Of a stretch of 64,000 bases of DNA, positions 34,101-47,114 are shown in pieces. Source of the DNA: Pocillopora verrucosa (lineage: Eukaryota; Cnidaria; Anthozoa; Scleractinia; Pocilloporidae). How positions within the stretch are numbered: position 1 is the first letter of the stretch; every line of letters starts with the position of its first letter. Under the pieces are notes generated by a model. That model worked only from the letters and a program-made list of their open reading frames with translations, was not told the origin of the DNA and did no database searches. The DNA lies in assembly GCF_036669915.1 (NCBI RefSeq), contig NC_089316.1:26463325-26527324 (forward strand). Reading direction: 5' to 3'. The translations under genes were made by a program, and so were the position numbers.

Positions 34101-36024
34101 AATTACTTAATTCTCGTGTTACAACAACCATAATCTTTTCTGATACCAAAAGATTATTTCAAAGCACGGGCCAAAATCTGAATTATATATTTTAAGTTTT
34201 CGTTTCTTCACCTCCGAGGAGGTAAACCTCTCACCAGAATTTCCCGAGCGAATTGGAAAAAAAACTTAAGTAACCACAATGATTCTCGCAAGCGAGCTGC
34301 AATTGAAGCAATAACAGAGAAGAAGTCTGAAAAAAATTCAGTTTTCGACGACATTCGAACTCATGCCTCCCAAGTACTAGTTTGTACCGCTACTATAGAC
34401 GGAGAACGAAGCCATTCGTGACGAAAGTGGCGCAGTTTAGAGGGTTCTTCTTTCACGAAGAGGAAACTGTTCATACTGTTTAGTTTGTTTCAGTGTTTGT
34501 TTTTAAACGAAACAAAATTGATTATCATCTGCATGTCAAAGAAAATTTTTATCATCGAAAATTATGATGAGGAAAAAAATACAGAAAAGGTAAATTTCAA
34601 TTTGAAAGATATACTATTCCGTGGGAACCCTACTGGTTTTATTTCTCCACCAAATTGGCCAACATTTTAGAAGTATTCTGTACAATTACACTAATTGACA
34701 ATCTTGATATATTTATCTGACACATCTCGAGATGAACCCACAACAAATTTGAAATTATTATTTTACAACCGAATCAGGTGAGCAAATTGCCTTTGCTGGC
34801 ATAACCGCCATTTGCAAAAGATGCTTTAGAAAATACGATATCAGTTATAACAGTTGAGACTCCTTTCTTCTTTCGGGACCATTGGTTTCTGTATCATAGT
34901 GCACGCATGAGTTTTCGCCGTTAGCATCGGTTAGATGATTTTTATTTCCCATAAACTTTGACTTTTGTCTTCTGCATTCCTGCGCCTTTTATTTCAGTCT
35001 GCTCAGCTTCCTTTTCCAACTGCAACATGTTTTCTGCACTTTTCAATTGCGCCATGTTCCCTCGCTCTTTCCACCCGCGACTTGTTTTCCCGCGCTTTTC
35101 ACCGGATCCATAATACTCTTTCTACCCGCCTGCTACATGTTTTCGCACGCGTTTCACCTACAACATTTTATGGGTGGCATGCGTACCGACACCTTTCAGC
35201 AAAGATCATCTTCCCGCTTTTTTTGCTCTGCTTTCTGATTGGCTCACTATCATCCAATCTCTATCGAGAATGGTTCTGTCTCTGGAAATGAAGGACATTT
35301 TCATGCTATTTTCAAGCGTCCTTAGAAGCAGTGCCAAGTTTCAGAAGTCAAATTGCTGTGAAACTGGGTACCTGAGGTTGACTCAGATGCTGTGTTCTTC
35401 CGTTCTTGATCGTTTTGTTCGTGATTAAACTTGGCGTCGAGGGGGCGCTGCCGTTAAACTTGCGGAAAGACTGACCTGCAGAATCGTATATTCAAGATAT
35501 CTTATCATTGAAAACCCAGTGAGTAAAGAACAGAAAAACGGTACGAGCGAGGAGTAAATATTGAAGATTTGGTTTCAGGGGAGATTGAGGGGCTTTGCAT
35601 TTCGGTAAGAAAAATTTTTTGCTCATGAGATCGAGCTGGAGAGAGAGGAAATCAACATTCGGCAAACAAGCGGTCAAACGTGAGGCACGCTAAAGGAGAT
35701 CAATTCTGGTCGGCCGCGCGTCAGTCTCCTGAACAAAATTTCAGAGAAAGGCATTGGACTCGACCGTTGTCTAGCAAAATAGGCATATGGTAATTGAAAA
35801 AGTTCATAAGAATCTTTTAAAAGGGAAGAGAAATGGGGAAAATGAAAACTCGAACACAGAGCTTAAACAAGTGCGGGTATCTTGTTGATTCGACATTTTG
35901 TTTTGGGCCGTGACTTATCGCTGGATTGTATGGTTGTTTGTTACTCGTGTGAGCCAACTTGGTTCTGACAAACTGAAAGCGCGCTTCGTCACAACGTTTG
36001 CACGTGCGCAGACGTTTGACCGCT
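28149..36024. other. Long gene-poor stretch between the Kv and glutamate receptor genes
   Basis: About 7.9 kb with no complete gene. Apart from one exon-like block at 29920-30091, only short AT-rich open frames without family motifs were seen. It may be one large 3' intron of the glutamate receptor gene plus the Kv promoter. Confidence 0.5.
29920..30091 (-). CDS. Orphan exon, possibly the glutamate receptor tail
   Basis: A 172-nt block on the minus strand lies between a good acceptor (TTTTATTGCAG) and a good donor (CAAAG|GTAAGC). One frame is open throughout and reads KSFEVGSSDGRVFASRAA and onward. Its entry phase needs one preceding base, exactly what the receptor exon leaves if it is spliced at the GTAAGT at 36047-36042. 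The intron would be about 6 kb. No homology is recognised, so membership is inference. Confidence 0.35.
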
Positions 36025-39000
36025 CTATTCATTCAGCGAAGACTTACCATTGAAAACAATGTCTGCCTCCGGTACATTTAAGTCAAAAGACTTTGATCTT
36101 GAGCGCAGTCTGGAATTGCTCCTGATATTCTTCTCGGGTTTGAATAACACAATGTAGACTTTTGGCAAGAAGATAAAGATTAAGATTGTTGTAGCGCTGA
36201 TAACAGAGCTGAAAGCCAGCGCAATGGCTTGGAATCCTCCTCCTATTCCATAATACACCGGGACGAAAGCGATCCATATCACGCATGTTGTGTACATGCA
36301 GAAACCAATAAATTTAGCCTCGTTAAAATTCAACGGGGTTTTACGAGTTCTGAACGCGTAATATGTGCAAAATATTATAAGGACGGCATTGTAGCCGAAC
36401 AAGCTTACCATTCCAACAGTACTTATGTTACATTTGATAAGTACAAAGTCTTTTTGCTCGTATGATGCAATGGCCTTCGGCGGTCGAATCAAGAGCTCTG
36501 TGATGGCCATGGCGAGCTCCGGAGCAATTATAACGGCAGTTATGAGAAGTTGAGACTTTGGGCTAATGAAAGAAGGTGATTTTATCCCGCTGAAAATGCG
36601 CGCAATTCTATTCGTGCGCACTAATAAGGAAGAATAACACACACAGAAACACAAACCAATTCCAAATCTTTGAATCGCGCAGACAACTTTGCCTGGATTC
36701 GAAACCATCACGAAAGCAAAACTGTAGCAGAGTAGTATTCCAGCAAGAAGGATAATGGATAATTCGTGTCCTGAAGCTTTTATGAGCGGTGTTTGAGCGA
36801 ATTTAACAAACACAACACAAACAGTGACAGTGGCAAGAATTCCTAGAGACGCAAATACGCCAACTACAACGATCCACACTTTGTTGAGATATACTTCATG
36901 TAAAGGTTCGCAGCCGTCGAACGTAGCATTTGGCCTAGTTCCCTTGTCACAAGTCTTGCACGTGAAGTCATTTTCAACGTAAGAGTCTGCGTCACAGTCT
37001 TCGCATGTCCAGCAGCAGACCGTATCGCGTATGCGCCTTATAGCGTGGGGTCCACAAGGCTTTCCACAATGTGATTCAAGGTAGTTATTTGCTCTGTAAA
37101 GTGCGTGAGAGTCCATCGTCAATTTTCCTTCGACCCAGCTTCCCAGTTTCGTATAGGAAGCACTGTAAGAGTTTCTAAATGCGTAGAAGTCGTACTTTCC
37201 AGCACTGTCGCCGTTGGCATCGAATTTCACCAGCCCAGTTGTGCCATTAAAAGACACGTTCCGCAAATACCACAATAGCACAGAGCGATCCAATTTCTTC
37301 ATGGCCGAGCAGAGGCCTGGTACTGGGCCGCAGATGTTTCGGTGCATCGCATGAAGCGCGTGCGCAAATGAAAACACCGCATCGATGACAAAAGGAACTT
37401 TAGCATCGAATCTGTCCAGAACTGAAAAACGATTCTCTGGGAAAAGACAACGAGGATTTCCTGACAATGGGCCTTTTCCAAATTTGCAATTGAAACGCTT
37501 CTCCCAGTATTCTTTAAACCAAGGGTTTCTTGAGTTGTTCAGTGGATTCAGCTTCGAAAAATAATTGTAAAATGGCTTTAATTGCGTTTCAAACGTTTGA
37601 AATTCGATGGTAATGGCGCCATCAGCGACATCTTCCAAACCTTCAACATGACGAAGTCTTGTCCCCCAAAAATCACTTGCAAGCCAGATAAATCGCTTCT
37701 TCTCGCCTCGATTCTGCGCTCTTTTAGCGGCTTGGAGCATTGAACGAAGATCTTCAGCATTGCAAAACATCACAACTACACGAATATCCTTCTCTGTAAG
37801 AAATCGTTCTATGATCTGGTCATATTCTTCCTCAGTAAAATCTGGTTCTAATTGCCGATGGTCAGCAATACAAACGTTGCTCATAACCGAGAATTTTTCC
37901 AAGATCTCCATTCCCTGTTCACCATAGCTGCCGCGCGAATGAACCGCGAAGACCGCTGACCAGTTCATGAATGTAATGATGTCTATCATGGCTCGCGCTT
38001 GATATGAGTCCGGGGGGACAGTTCGCACGAAGTATTCAAACCTGTCCTTGTCGCTCAACTCAGCGCTTGTTGCAGCATAGCTGACTTGCGGGACTTCAAA
38101 CAGACGAAGGAGGCTGGCCACCTATAATGCAAATGATACCACTGTTATAACCTAAGTGTTGTCACAATATGATTATTAAAATCGTAGAGACACCACTCAT
38201 AACCCAGATAGGGGCTGTAAACTTCCCCAAACAGTCGTGTTACCTGTACTGTAGTAATGCTGTACGATGGCCCCACTACCCCCACCAGCGCAGATTTTTT
38301 CTTCACCTCAGGGGTCCCTACCAGGGAACTGCATATTTCTTCCCTCTTGGTCAGTGTACCAAGCACAAAATTCAGGCACTGTTCTAAAGCAGTGTTTACT
38401 GTTCCACAGTCGTCGCGAATTTCCATGCCCAGGGTTATGTTTGGGAGAAGAGTGCTGTTTTTGTTCACCTTGAAGAGAAAAGAAAAGTGTTGTTTTCAAT
38501 ACAGTAGGATGCAAGTTTTAAATATAGAAAGTGTTGATTGCAATGTACGTCATGTTTAGTTTGCCCTACCCACGCGGTACTGGGTTTAGTTTGCTTATTA
38601 TGGTCTAGACCATATGCTCGAGTTCGTTGTTTTCGCGTTTCGCTTATGTCACGTTTTTCCTTCAGGCTCATAAATCTTCTAAGCAGTTTTTCGTTTCGTA
38701 TTCGTTTCGTTGAGTTTCCTTAATTTGAGTGTTATTGTTTCCCTTTTTCTTTTACTCAAACCATATCTTACGAGTCATATAATAAAGATTACACGCATTG
38801 ACAGATCAAGTCGAATATTTATTTACTGAAAGTTTGAGCTCAGTAATAGGAAAACGTAGACTACAGTGTCAGGAAATCAGAACTCAAAAATACATCACGT
38901 GATCAGCGCTTGGCGCCAAAGGCGGGAAAGCAAGCGAGACCAAGTCGACAATGTCCAAACACTTGACGATTCCTCAAGAGGAACTAATTTTTGGAAACCT

Positions 39001-40551
39001 TTTCGAAAGTGGTTGCTCCTTTAGATGCAAGAAGCGTTTTTTTGACATTTACAAATGTGATTTGTCAAGGTGCCACGCGGTGTACGTTGTTTGAAAGTCT
39101 GATGACACAGATACCGACATGCAATGAAAATATTGAGTTTGAAATGATTCCAATATCAACAACCACATGCTGTGCGTCACAGCATGACGTCACAGAAAAT
39201 AGAGACTCCTGAAGTTTAATACGATCTGTATCGAAAAGAAAAAAAAATATCCTCCTGTTTTGGTTGAAAAGTTTTTGAAAAAATTATGTGATCATAAAAG
39301 ATTTAATGGAACGCTAGAAAGTGTTCGATTTGATATTTGTTATTGACGAGACAGCTAAATAGCAAATATTATAAAATTACTGAGGTCGGTTTGCTTTATA
39401 TAATTTTGTCTACCAAATCAGACGAACGATTTACAAATACTTCAAAACTGATCCGATTATCAACGATGACGTTTTTATCATTAAAATTCAAATCGATCTA
39501 GAAACTCGATTCACTACAAAAAAGGTGTCTTTCAGCTTTTTTTTTTTTTTACAGAAAAAAAAAACGAAACTAACGTTTATAAATCCTTCTGCCGTGCATT
39601 ATTGAATCGTACCATTCAATAAGCGGATAAAAGTATCAGTTAAAATTGTTAGGAAAAAAATGCATATTTGGAGTGACATTGAAAAGATTCATGGACCAAT
39701 ATAGTTCTTAAAAACCAAAGGATGATGTTTTTATTGAGCACAGTCAATGATTTAAAGACAGGAATAGGAATAACAGTGAAATGTACAATATGATTGTCCG
39801 AATGATTGCATAATAAGATCGAATACTTATTTAGCTTAAAAACGTCCCGTGCCCGCTCAAGACTTTTCCTTTCCATCTTACTACAACCCAGAACCAGATT
39901 AACATTCCTGTAAGCACTACGTGTAAAAAAAAACTGCTGTCTTGGAGAAGACTTTCGACACAACAATCGATGGATTTAAATTTTTTGCGACATCCAGTGA
40001 ACGGAGCTAAATATAGATCCTTGATTACCCAAATTTCAGGGACGCGATATGTGTAAATTATCGAGATCTCGGTCCTTACATTTTATTTTATCAATTCGAA
40101 ATAGTACGAATTAATTGTCGTGAAAGTGGCAGATAGCTGGGATCCAAGTTTGACTGATACACCACAAAAAATATTCACATTCGCTGAACGCGCAAGTACA
40201 ACACCAAGGCAACTTTTAATAAACATTTAAATGAAAATAGAAATTTACCTGATCCATTGCATACAACATGGCCTCCACACGGTGAATTCCGACCTGTTCA
40301 TTTAGTTCGCCGCACAAAGATGATCCGTTGCCTTTGGCGTGAACTGGGAAAAGTCCTCCCAGGAAAACGTCGCCCTCAATTCTCGCCACTTGTGATGCTG
40401 AAGGGCCCTCCTTTGTCGGAGTCGGGCTGGAGAGAGCACCGAACTCATGAGAATTATCTGGTTCATAAGTATTCGTGGTGTATACAACGGTGATTAAAGC
40501 GAGTGATAGGATGAATCGAGGAAGTACTAAAGATTCTTTAACAAGCAACAT
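36025..40551 (-). CDS. Metabotropic glutamate receptor-like class C GPCR
   Basis: Three coding exons, all in phase 0: 40551-40249, 38468-38244 and 38121-36025, giving about 874 residues, normal for the family. A signal peptide occupies about 1-25. The Venus-flytrap domain carries [28 protein letters not shown] and [11 protein letters not shown]. The cysteine-rich domain is about 528-581. Seven helices span about 590-838, with FNEAKFIG before TM6 and [15 protein letters not shown] after TM7. By remembered alignment to mGluR1, the ligand-contact positions Arg78, Thr188, Asp208, Tyr236, Asp318, Arg323 and Lys409 are kept, while Tyr74 is Val and Ser186 is Ala. Glutamate is therefore the likely ligand but is not proved. 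The final exon ends in an in-frame stop at 36025, yet a perfect GTAAGT donor lies at 36047-36042, so an alternative tail is possible. An acceptor at 40629-40631 suggests a 5' untranslated intron. Confidence 0.93.
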
Positions 40552-43500
40552 TGAAGCCTTTAAGCTTTGTAAGAGCAGTTAATCTTCTCGTGGTGTGAAG
40601 TTCTTTTGTCAGGTATGACAACAAATATCTGCAATTGTAAAAAGGTGAAATTAGAATTGAAATTACCACAGCATGATAACTTGTTGAACAATTCAATTTA
40701 GCAGTCGGTAAGTGCGATATCTGCCCACCCACTTGTTCAGAGGGAAGATACGAAGGGCAAAGAGAGAATTTTTAAAAATCGTACTTTTGCTCGCAAAATA
40801 TTGCACGGTTTAATTCTTAATGCCAGAAATGTAGTGTACTTTGGCGCCTTTCCACCTTCAAGTGTCTCTACACATATCATTTATTTGTCGGACACCGACA
40901 AATCGAGTATCTAGCACTGACACATATGACATGTAGAGTCTTCGGATTTGCGCGCACGAAAGACATTAGTCTTGCTTGCGTTTTTAAAGGGTGCATTCAT
41001 TAAGTCTCCCCTCCCTTTAACAACCTGGCTACGCTTCTGCTACAGGAACGGAGGCGTTGGAACAACAATGATGTCCATAAAGATCGCGCGAGAAAACAGG
41101 TGCTTGAAGTCGCTTCGCGCGGCTCCTTTTCTGCACTTGAGGTTCCGCCACTTTCCTATGCCCTTTTAGTGGTAGAAATGCGTTTGCGCGCCCATGTTAC
41201 ACACTGAACGCCTAGGACCCTCTTCATGATAAATCTCGGCAGCTTGACGAGTCCAAAGACAACCAAGCGTCATGTTTTAAAATTTAAATCTCGCAATTAA
41301 TAGAGCGGAACTCAACTCACAAACGTATCCATTCTCTTTCGTCCCTTTTGCTTCCGGATGCTAATGTATTTTAATTTACAAAACTATCAATACTTCCATC
41401 TTGGATGCAAACACGCCGATCAATTCAAAAGACAAGTTGCAGGAACGGTAATTACAAAGACTTTCTTAAAATCGGTCCTTGGAACAGACTAGGGAGAATT
41501 CATTCGGCGGTGTGACAAGTTCTACTTTAGGAATGAAAAACTATTGCATAAGCTTGCGAGCAAAAACCAGATAGCTTTCAGAGAGGCAATTATGGCAAAT
41601 ATACTCATATACAGTAACTGCAAACGTTTCATTGAAAAGCAAATATTGGTACGCTTATCATTTTCAATAAACAAATCAAAAAATGCAATTATTTTTGTAA
41701 AAGAAATACATTACTCTGGCAGAAAATTATAAACAACTTTGAAATGCCACTAACTTGATTTCGTAGACGATAATTCGCTCACTTCTTCTGCAAACCGTTC
41801 GCATTGCTCAAAATCTAACATCACATCACATTTCAACATGTGTCGTTTCAGCTGAAACCTGCTTTGTCTGGTATTTTTCTGTTGTTAGAAGGAGGTTGTT
41901 ATTTGAATAGCTACAAAGTGCTTTCCTTCAGTTTCCTCCTAGGATGTTTCTTAGACAAACAATCTGAATGAAACAGACGGAAAGCTCTGCTGGAGTCGAT
42001 CTTCGGATATTTCAGAAATTTAACGACTTTCGAATAGGTATCATTTGTGCGATTTACACTATAAATAGCTCAGAAACACAGCATCAAAATAAACTGTTCT
42101 TTTGTGTTGCGTTACGGCCGGAAACACATGAGAATTGTCGCCGTAACAGCTTCAAAAAAGGCCTTTCAATCTGAATCAAGCGGACCTCGTTGGCTACCGT
42201 TCACTAAAGTCGAAAAGGGCAATTAAATGTTTGGAAGTTGTGTAAATACACCTTTAGTAACAAAAGATATAAGCTGATTAGTTAAAACGACTAACCTTGA
42301 GGTCCTTGAAGCAGTTTTGTGCGTAGATATGTTGTTGATAAATAAACGAAAATCATCGAATGTTGTGCTCCTTATAACACACAAACTTAAAGTCGAACAG
42401 ACGATAAGGAAACCTTTTTAACTCGCCACGATTCAATGTTTACTTATTTGAATTCCCCAGTGCTCGGAGAAATACAATCTCCTCTGGTCTTCGAGATGCG
42501 ATCTAAAAAATTGGCTTAATACGACCTCTATATCATATCATGTTTTCCTGAACGGCACGCACGACAAATTGTGTTTCCGGTGTAAGGCCAGCGTAAAATT
42601 TCCCATTATCTCTCACCATTAACTCGAATTTACTCTGCGTACCTCGAATGAACGAAGATAATTACGAATTCAATGGACTTTGCAAAGAAGTCTTTCTAAT
42701 GATAATTAGCCCAGACTTGAACGTGTTGAGTGAACAAGCCCTTTGTATTATTCGTCAAATATGTCCCGCTAAGTACTTCCGCTGACATCTCAAATTACTA
42801 ACAAATTATAACTACAATTTTTCACTTATCACTTTGAATTCGAGGAATAACTATAACAAAACGATTTTCAGATTCCAAGCTAATAAAAAGGAATCACCTA
42901 ATTACAGTATATTCCTTATACGTCGACAGTTAAGTGCGATAAAGGTTTGCAGAAAGTAAATTTACTGTTCAGAGCTTTCTCGGTTTTGACACTTTAACAT
43001 GTTTAACCTTGTCTGTTTTCACAAAGTTCTTCTGTTTTCTTATTCTGTCTCTAAACAATGTGATATTTATTACAGGAGAAATGAAAACGTCCTTTATGTG
43101 TCACTTAATGCAGTCTTACAAAATAAATCAACGCTCTCTGGACAGTGAAAAATAATAATAACAAATAGTGATTGTGAAATAAATTTTCTTTTTACTCAGA
43201 AATATTTTCGCCAAATAATTAAAAAAAAAAACGGCGGCAAGCTTATTAGCTTATATAGGCCATATTGAAGCGAATTCAAATCTCTTTTTCAATTTTCCTG
43301 AAAAAAATTAACTATTAGGCTAGGAGCCCTGATCAGGCTTATAGCTTTATCTCTGTCTTTAGATGAAATCAAAACAATATTTTCCCTCGACAAAGTTGTC
43401 CTTTCCACAGAGTGAGGGAAAAAAAAATAGAAAATCAGATCTCGGAACTGTGCGGAATCGTAGAGATCCCCTTTCCGGTGATTTGGAGTGTTAAGTAATT

Positions 43501-44519
43501 GTATGCTTCAAATCAATAAACAGACGCTTTAATAAAACGTTATTTAGACGTTATTGCAAAACTGATTTTCATCTTAACTAAGTTTTCTTTTACTTTTGAG
43601 GTTTGCAGAAGTATGTTTGGAGTGAAATATTCCGTGCCGCAGAGTCTACTCAGACTTTGAATTTTGCAGGATAATGGAGTTCGTGTTTGGAGTTTGGACA
43701 CAAGTGTCCGATTTTAGATACCAATGTCCGATTTTGCATTTTATACACTAGTGTCCGATTTGGGATCTTAGACACAAGTGTCCAATTTAGTATTTTGGGC
43801 ACTAATCTCCGATTTTGACGTTTGGACACTAGTGTTCTATATTGGATTTGGACACTAGGGCTAGGGTGTGGTTTTGGATTTTAGACTCCGGTATCCGATT
43901 TTGGATTTCGGACACCGAATTTGGGTTTTGGGCACTCCTGTTCGATTTTGGATTTTGGACTGGAACTTGCGTTGTGCTGTGTTTCTAAGAGACGCTTGTT
44001 TTTATCTAAGTTTCTTATTTGCTCATTGAGATACAAAATATATTTTCGTCCCTTCGTGAATGGCTGTTGTGAGTACAGTACTTTGGTTTTGATACAATGA
44101 CACGAAAGACAGGTCTTAACGATCAATAAGATTTTCGAAAAAGAAGGGAAAATTTTTTCTTGAGAGTGAATTCACATGGCAGACCTATCACAATGTGTGG
44201 GTTCAGGAAACTTTCTTTTTTCCCTAAAAAAACTAAACTTAGTATGACTTCAGCAGAAACAAGATTTCGAATCGTTTCATATTTCTTTGATAAGAGGTCT
44301 GCAAACGAGGCATTCCAAAAACATTTGTTTCCAGGATAATTTAAAAAATGCAGCGACTGACTCTTATTTCTTTACAAATGTAAAATGAAACGTGAAAAAG
44401 AACATAAAGTCGCGACAAAGCAACGATTTGGTCAGCGGTTGTCTCTCAAATTGACTTTTGGTGTTGGGTACATAGCGTACATACTCAAAACTCACTAATG
44501 ACTTGAAAAAGGATGCAAA
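40552..44519. other. Intergenic region between divergent receptor and POLR3K genes
   Basis: About 4 kb without a recognised gene. It should contain the receptor's 5' region and the POLR3K promoter. A degenerate tandem array lies at 43683-43968. Confidence 0.5.
43683..43968. repeat. Degenerate tandem array built on GTGTCCGATTTTGG
   Basis: About ten imperfect units alternate GGACAC-like words with TCCGATTTTGGATTT-like words, spaced roughly 20-30 bp apart. Several units include GGACACNAGTGTCC, itself a small palindrome. Confidence 0.85.
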
Positions 44520-46151
44520 ATGCTTTTATTTTGCCCAACTTGTTCGAATGTTTTGACTGTAGAGGAAGGAACTGGGCCATCCTCGTATAGGTTTGCTTGT
44601 CAAACGTGTCCTTATGTTTACAACATCACAAAAAAGGTGACGTATTCGTTGTTATCTTTCTGACATACTCATTGGTAAAACTATTCCTACCTACATGCGC
44701 ATTTACACCCCTTAAGGAAGTTTGATTATTTTTTCTGTTTTATTGAACTTGGAGAAATAACAGGTTAATTGGCTCGTTTACTGTCCTGCGTTAATTTCAA
44801 AACTTCAATTTTCAATCCTCTCAACTGGGTGTATTTTGACCTTCGTAATAAATGTGGTGTGCAAATATTAATTTCGTTTTCAAAACAAAACTGTTTGCTG
44901 AATTTTTTTTGTCTGTTGTTGTTTTTTACAAAAAAAAGAGAGTTTATTTTACACCATATATCCCATGAAAAACCACCCATATCATTTCCAAAGACATAGC
45001 AGATATGTATTTTGTGGCCTGCTAATTGTCTGAACTGCCCCTTGGCAAGCCTTTCAGAGCTCTCAAGACTTTTGGGTTGAGCATTTAACTCTGGTTAGCT
45101 TGATTGAAACTGAACTGAACAACTAGATTATGCATCATCAATTAAATGTTTTACATAACAAGCATCATGATCATTATTGAGCTATATTTATTTAAACCGA
45201 GTGTATCCACAACAATAAACATAAACAGTGCGCTCATTAAAATTAACCAGTGATTATAATAAAATGAATGTTCAGCTAAACAGTACATACTCATATGCCA
45301 ACCACAGACCAGTAACATGGAATCTCTCCACACATGTTCAGAATAAAGGAATGCATGTCATGACTTCTTCATTATTTCTTAATTTTTTGGAGGGAACCAT
45401 GCAAACCAACTTGAGAGCTCTGCTCTCTACTTCCAGACAGCTACTTTAGATATAAGCTATTCACTAAGATTACTTATTAAGGATCCCTGAGTATGTTAAC
45501 CCTTTGACTCCCATGAGTGACCAAGACAGAATTTCTCCTTACAATATCAACCAGAAAAGTGATGAGAATAAAGAAAAATATCAATTTGGGGATAATAAGT
45601 TGATCAAATACTAATTCTCTGAACTAACATCATAAGAATTGTATGGTTGACAGTAAGGAGAATTACAAATTTGGTCTGGGAGTTAAGGGTTAAACCATGT
45701 TCTAAATAATTATAACTTCTCACTATTCTCTGACAGATATCAAGTAAAAAATATCCAAAATTGAAAGAGGTTGATGATGTGTTAGGTGGAAAGGAAGCCT
45801 GGGAAAATGTCGACTCAACAGAAGGTAAATACCTTCCATTATTTTGTTTGAAGTTCTTGATCATGTGTTCTGATTTTCTGCATATGAGTAGTCCTTCAGA
45901 GGACTGTTCCTGGTAGCCATGAGTAACATGTCTTGTCCAAGAGCACCTCACAGTGATCTTACCTGGGCTAGATCAGGGACTTTTTGAGCCATACCAACCA
46001 TTAAATGTATTTTTTTAAATTTAAAACAGAGCGCTGCCCCAAGTGTGAACATGACAGAGCCTACTTCATGCAGATTCAGACTCGGTCAGCAGATGAACCC
46101 ATGACCACATTCTACAAATGTTGCAAATGTGGTCATCGCTGGAGGGAATAA
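44520..46151 (+). CDS. POLR3K: RNA polymerase III subunit RPC10/C11 (POLR3K)
   Basis: Three exons, 44520-44636, 45737-45824 and 46030-46151, join to 108 residues, the same length as the human protein. The N-terminal zinc ribbon reads MLLFCPTCSN ... FACQTCPYV. The middle has KYPKLKEVDDVLGG and AWENVDST. The C-terminal TFIIS-like ribbon has CPKCEH, the acidic hairpin QTRSADEPMTTFYKC and CGHRWRE. The subunit supports transcript cleavage, termination and reinitiation by RNA polymerase III in the nucleus. Junctions are AAAAAG|GTGACG, TGACAG|ATATCA, GAAG|GTAAAT and AAACAG|AGCGC, with consistent phases. A family 1 MITE ends 43 bp before exon 2. The gene looks intact and conserved. Confidence 0.97.
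45496..45693 (+). mobile_element. MITE family 1 copy in POLR3K intron 1
   Basis: TTAA-flanked, with ends CCCTTTGACTCC and GGAGTTAAGGG. It lies immediately upstream of the branch-point and polypyrimidine region of exon 2. Confidence 0.85.
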
Positions 46152-46433
46152 CACTGGATATAATTTTCAGAAGAAAAACTATTTTCCAAGTCTGCTTAAA
46201 TCAATAAGGAAAAACCATTCCACTCCCAGGGGTGACTGCACTGTGCTCCCAGAAAAAGAGGAATTTAGCAAGAAAGTGAGCAGACATAAAATTGATAGTG
46301 TTTTTCTGACAACCACAACTGCTGTTTGTAGCTTGTCTACTCCTTAGCTCACACCCACAGAAAGAGTACCTGGTAGAGGCTAGCTCAGGGGTGACTGATA
46401 AGTGATTTCTGCTCATGTCATCAATACATTTTT

Positions 46434-46645
46434 AACTCTTTACACCCTAACATCGACATGCATATTCTCCATACTGTTCTCTATACATTTCTTAAGGTGC
46501 TAACAAGGAGAAATTGTTTAACAATCAAGAGCTTCTTTAGTTGGTGATCATTTCCTTTACTTTTGTGATCATAATTTGTGATTCAGGGGTAAGATTGCAA
46601 AAAAAACTTAGATCCTAGTCACTCTTAAGGGGTCAAAAAGTTAAC
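46434..46645 (+). mobile_element. Repeat family 2 copy
   Basis: It starts AACTCTTTACACCCTAACATC and ends GTCACTCTTAAGGGGTC, abutting a family 1 copy just as at 24 kb. Confidence 0.75.
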
Positions 46646-46851
46646 CCTTTAACTCCTGTCAGTGACCAAGACAGAATTTCTCCTTACAACATCAATACAA
46701 TATTAACCAGATAAGTGATGAGAATAAAGAAAAATATCAATTTGGGGATAAGTAGTTGATCCAATACTAAATTCTTTGAACTAACATTATAAGAACTGTA
46801 TGGTTGACTGTAAGGAGAATTACAAATTTGATCTGGGAGTTAAAGGGTTAA
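46641..46851 (+). mobile_element. MITE family 1 copy, best preserved
   Basis: A 211-bp element with perfect ends TTAACCCTTTAACTCC and GGAGTTAAAGGGTTAA. Taking TTAA as the target duplication, the inverted repeat starts CCCT, which fits the piggyBac CCYT rule. There is no internal coding sequence. Confidence 0.85.
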
Positions 46852-47114
46852 GTAGAAAAGTGGGAAGAAGAAAGAGAAATATTGCCTGAAAGATAGCTCA
46901 GATTTTGTTGAAATTCTCATAACCAAAATTGTAAGGAATGTATGGCACATACTTGTGAGAATTTATATCGAGATCATGAGAGTAAGAGGGAAATAGTTAC
47001 AAGTGTGAGGGATGGAAGTATCCTTGAGGGATCCCAGAAAGGATTAGATATCAAAAATTTCTAAGTCAATTTTGATGGTAGTTTAACTATCCAAACTATG
47101 TAGCATGAAACAGT

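Noticed and set aside
34320-34420. tRNA-like box B word (AGTTCGAATG on the minus strand)
   Set aside because: No matching A box, acceptor stem or cloverleaf could be drawn; it may be a decayed tRNA-derived SINE, but the evidence is too thin.
34965-35428. Overlapping plus-strand frames with repeated Phe/Cys-rich words
   Set aside because: The sequence is a local imperfect CTTTTC-type repetition; several frames are open by composition and none has a motif or splice support.
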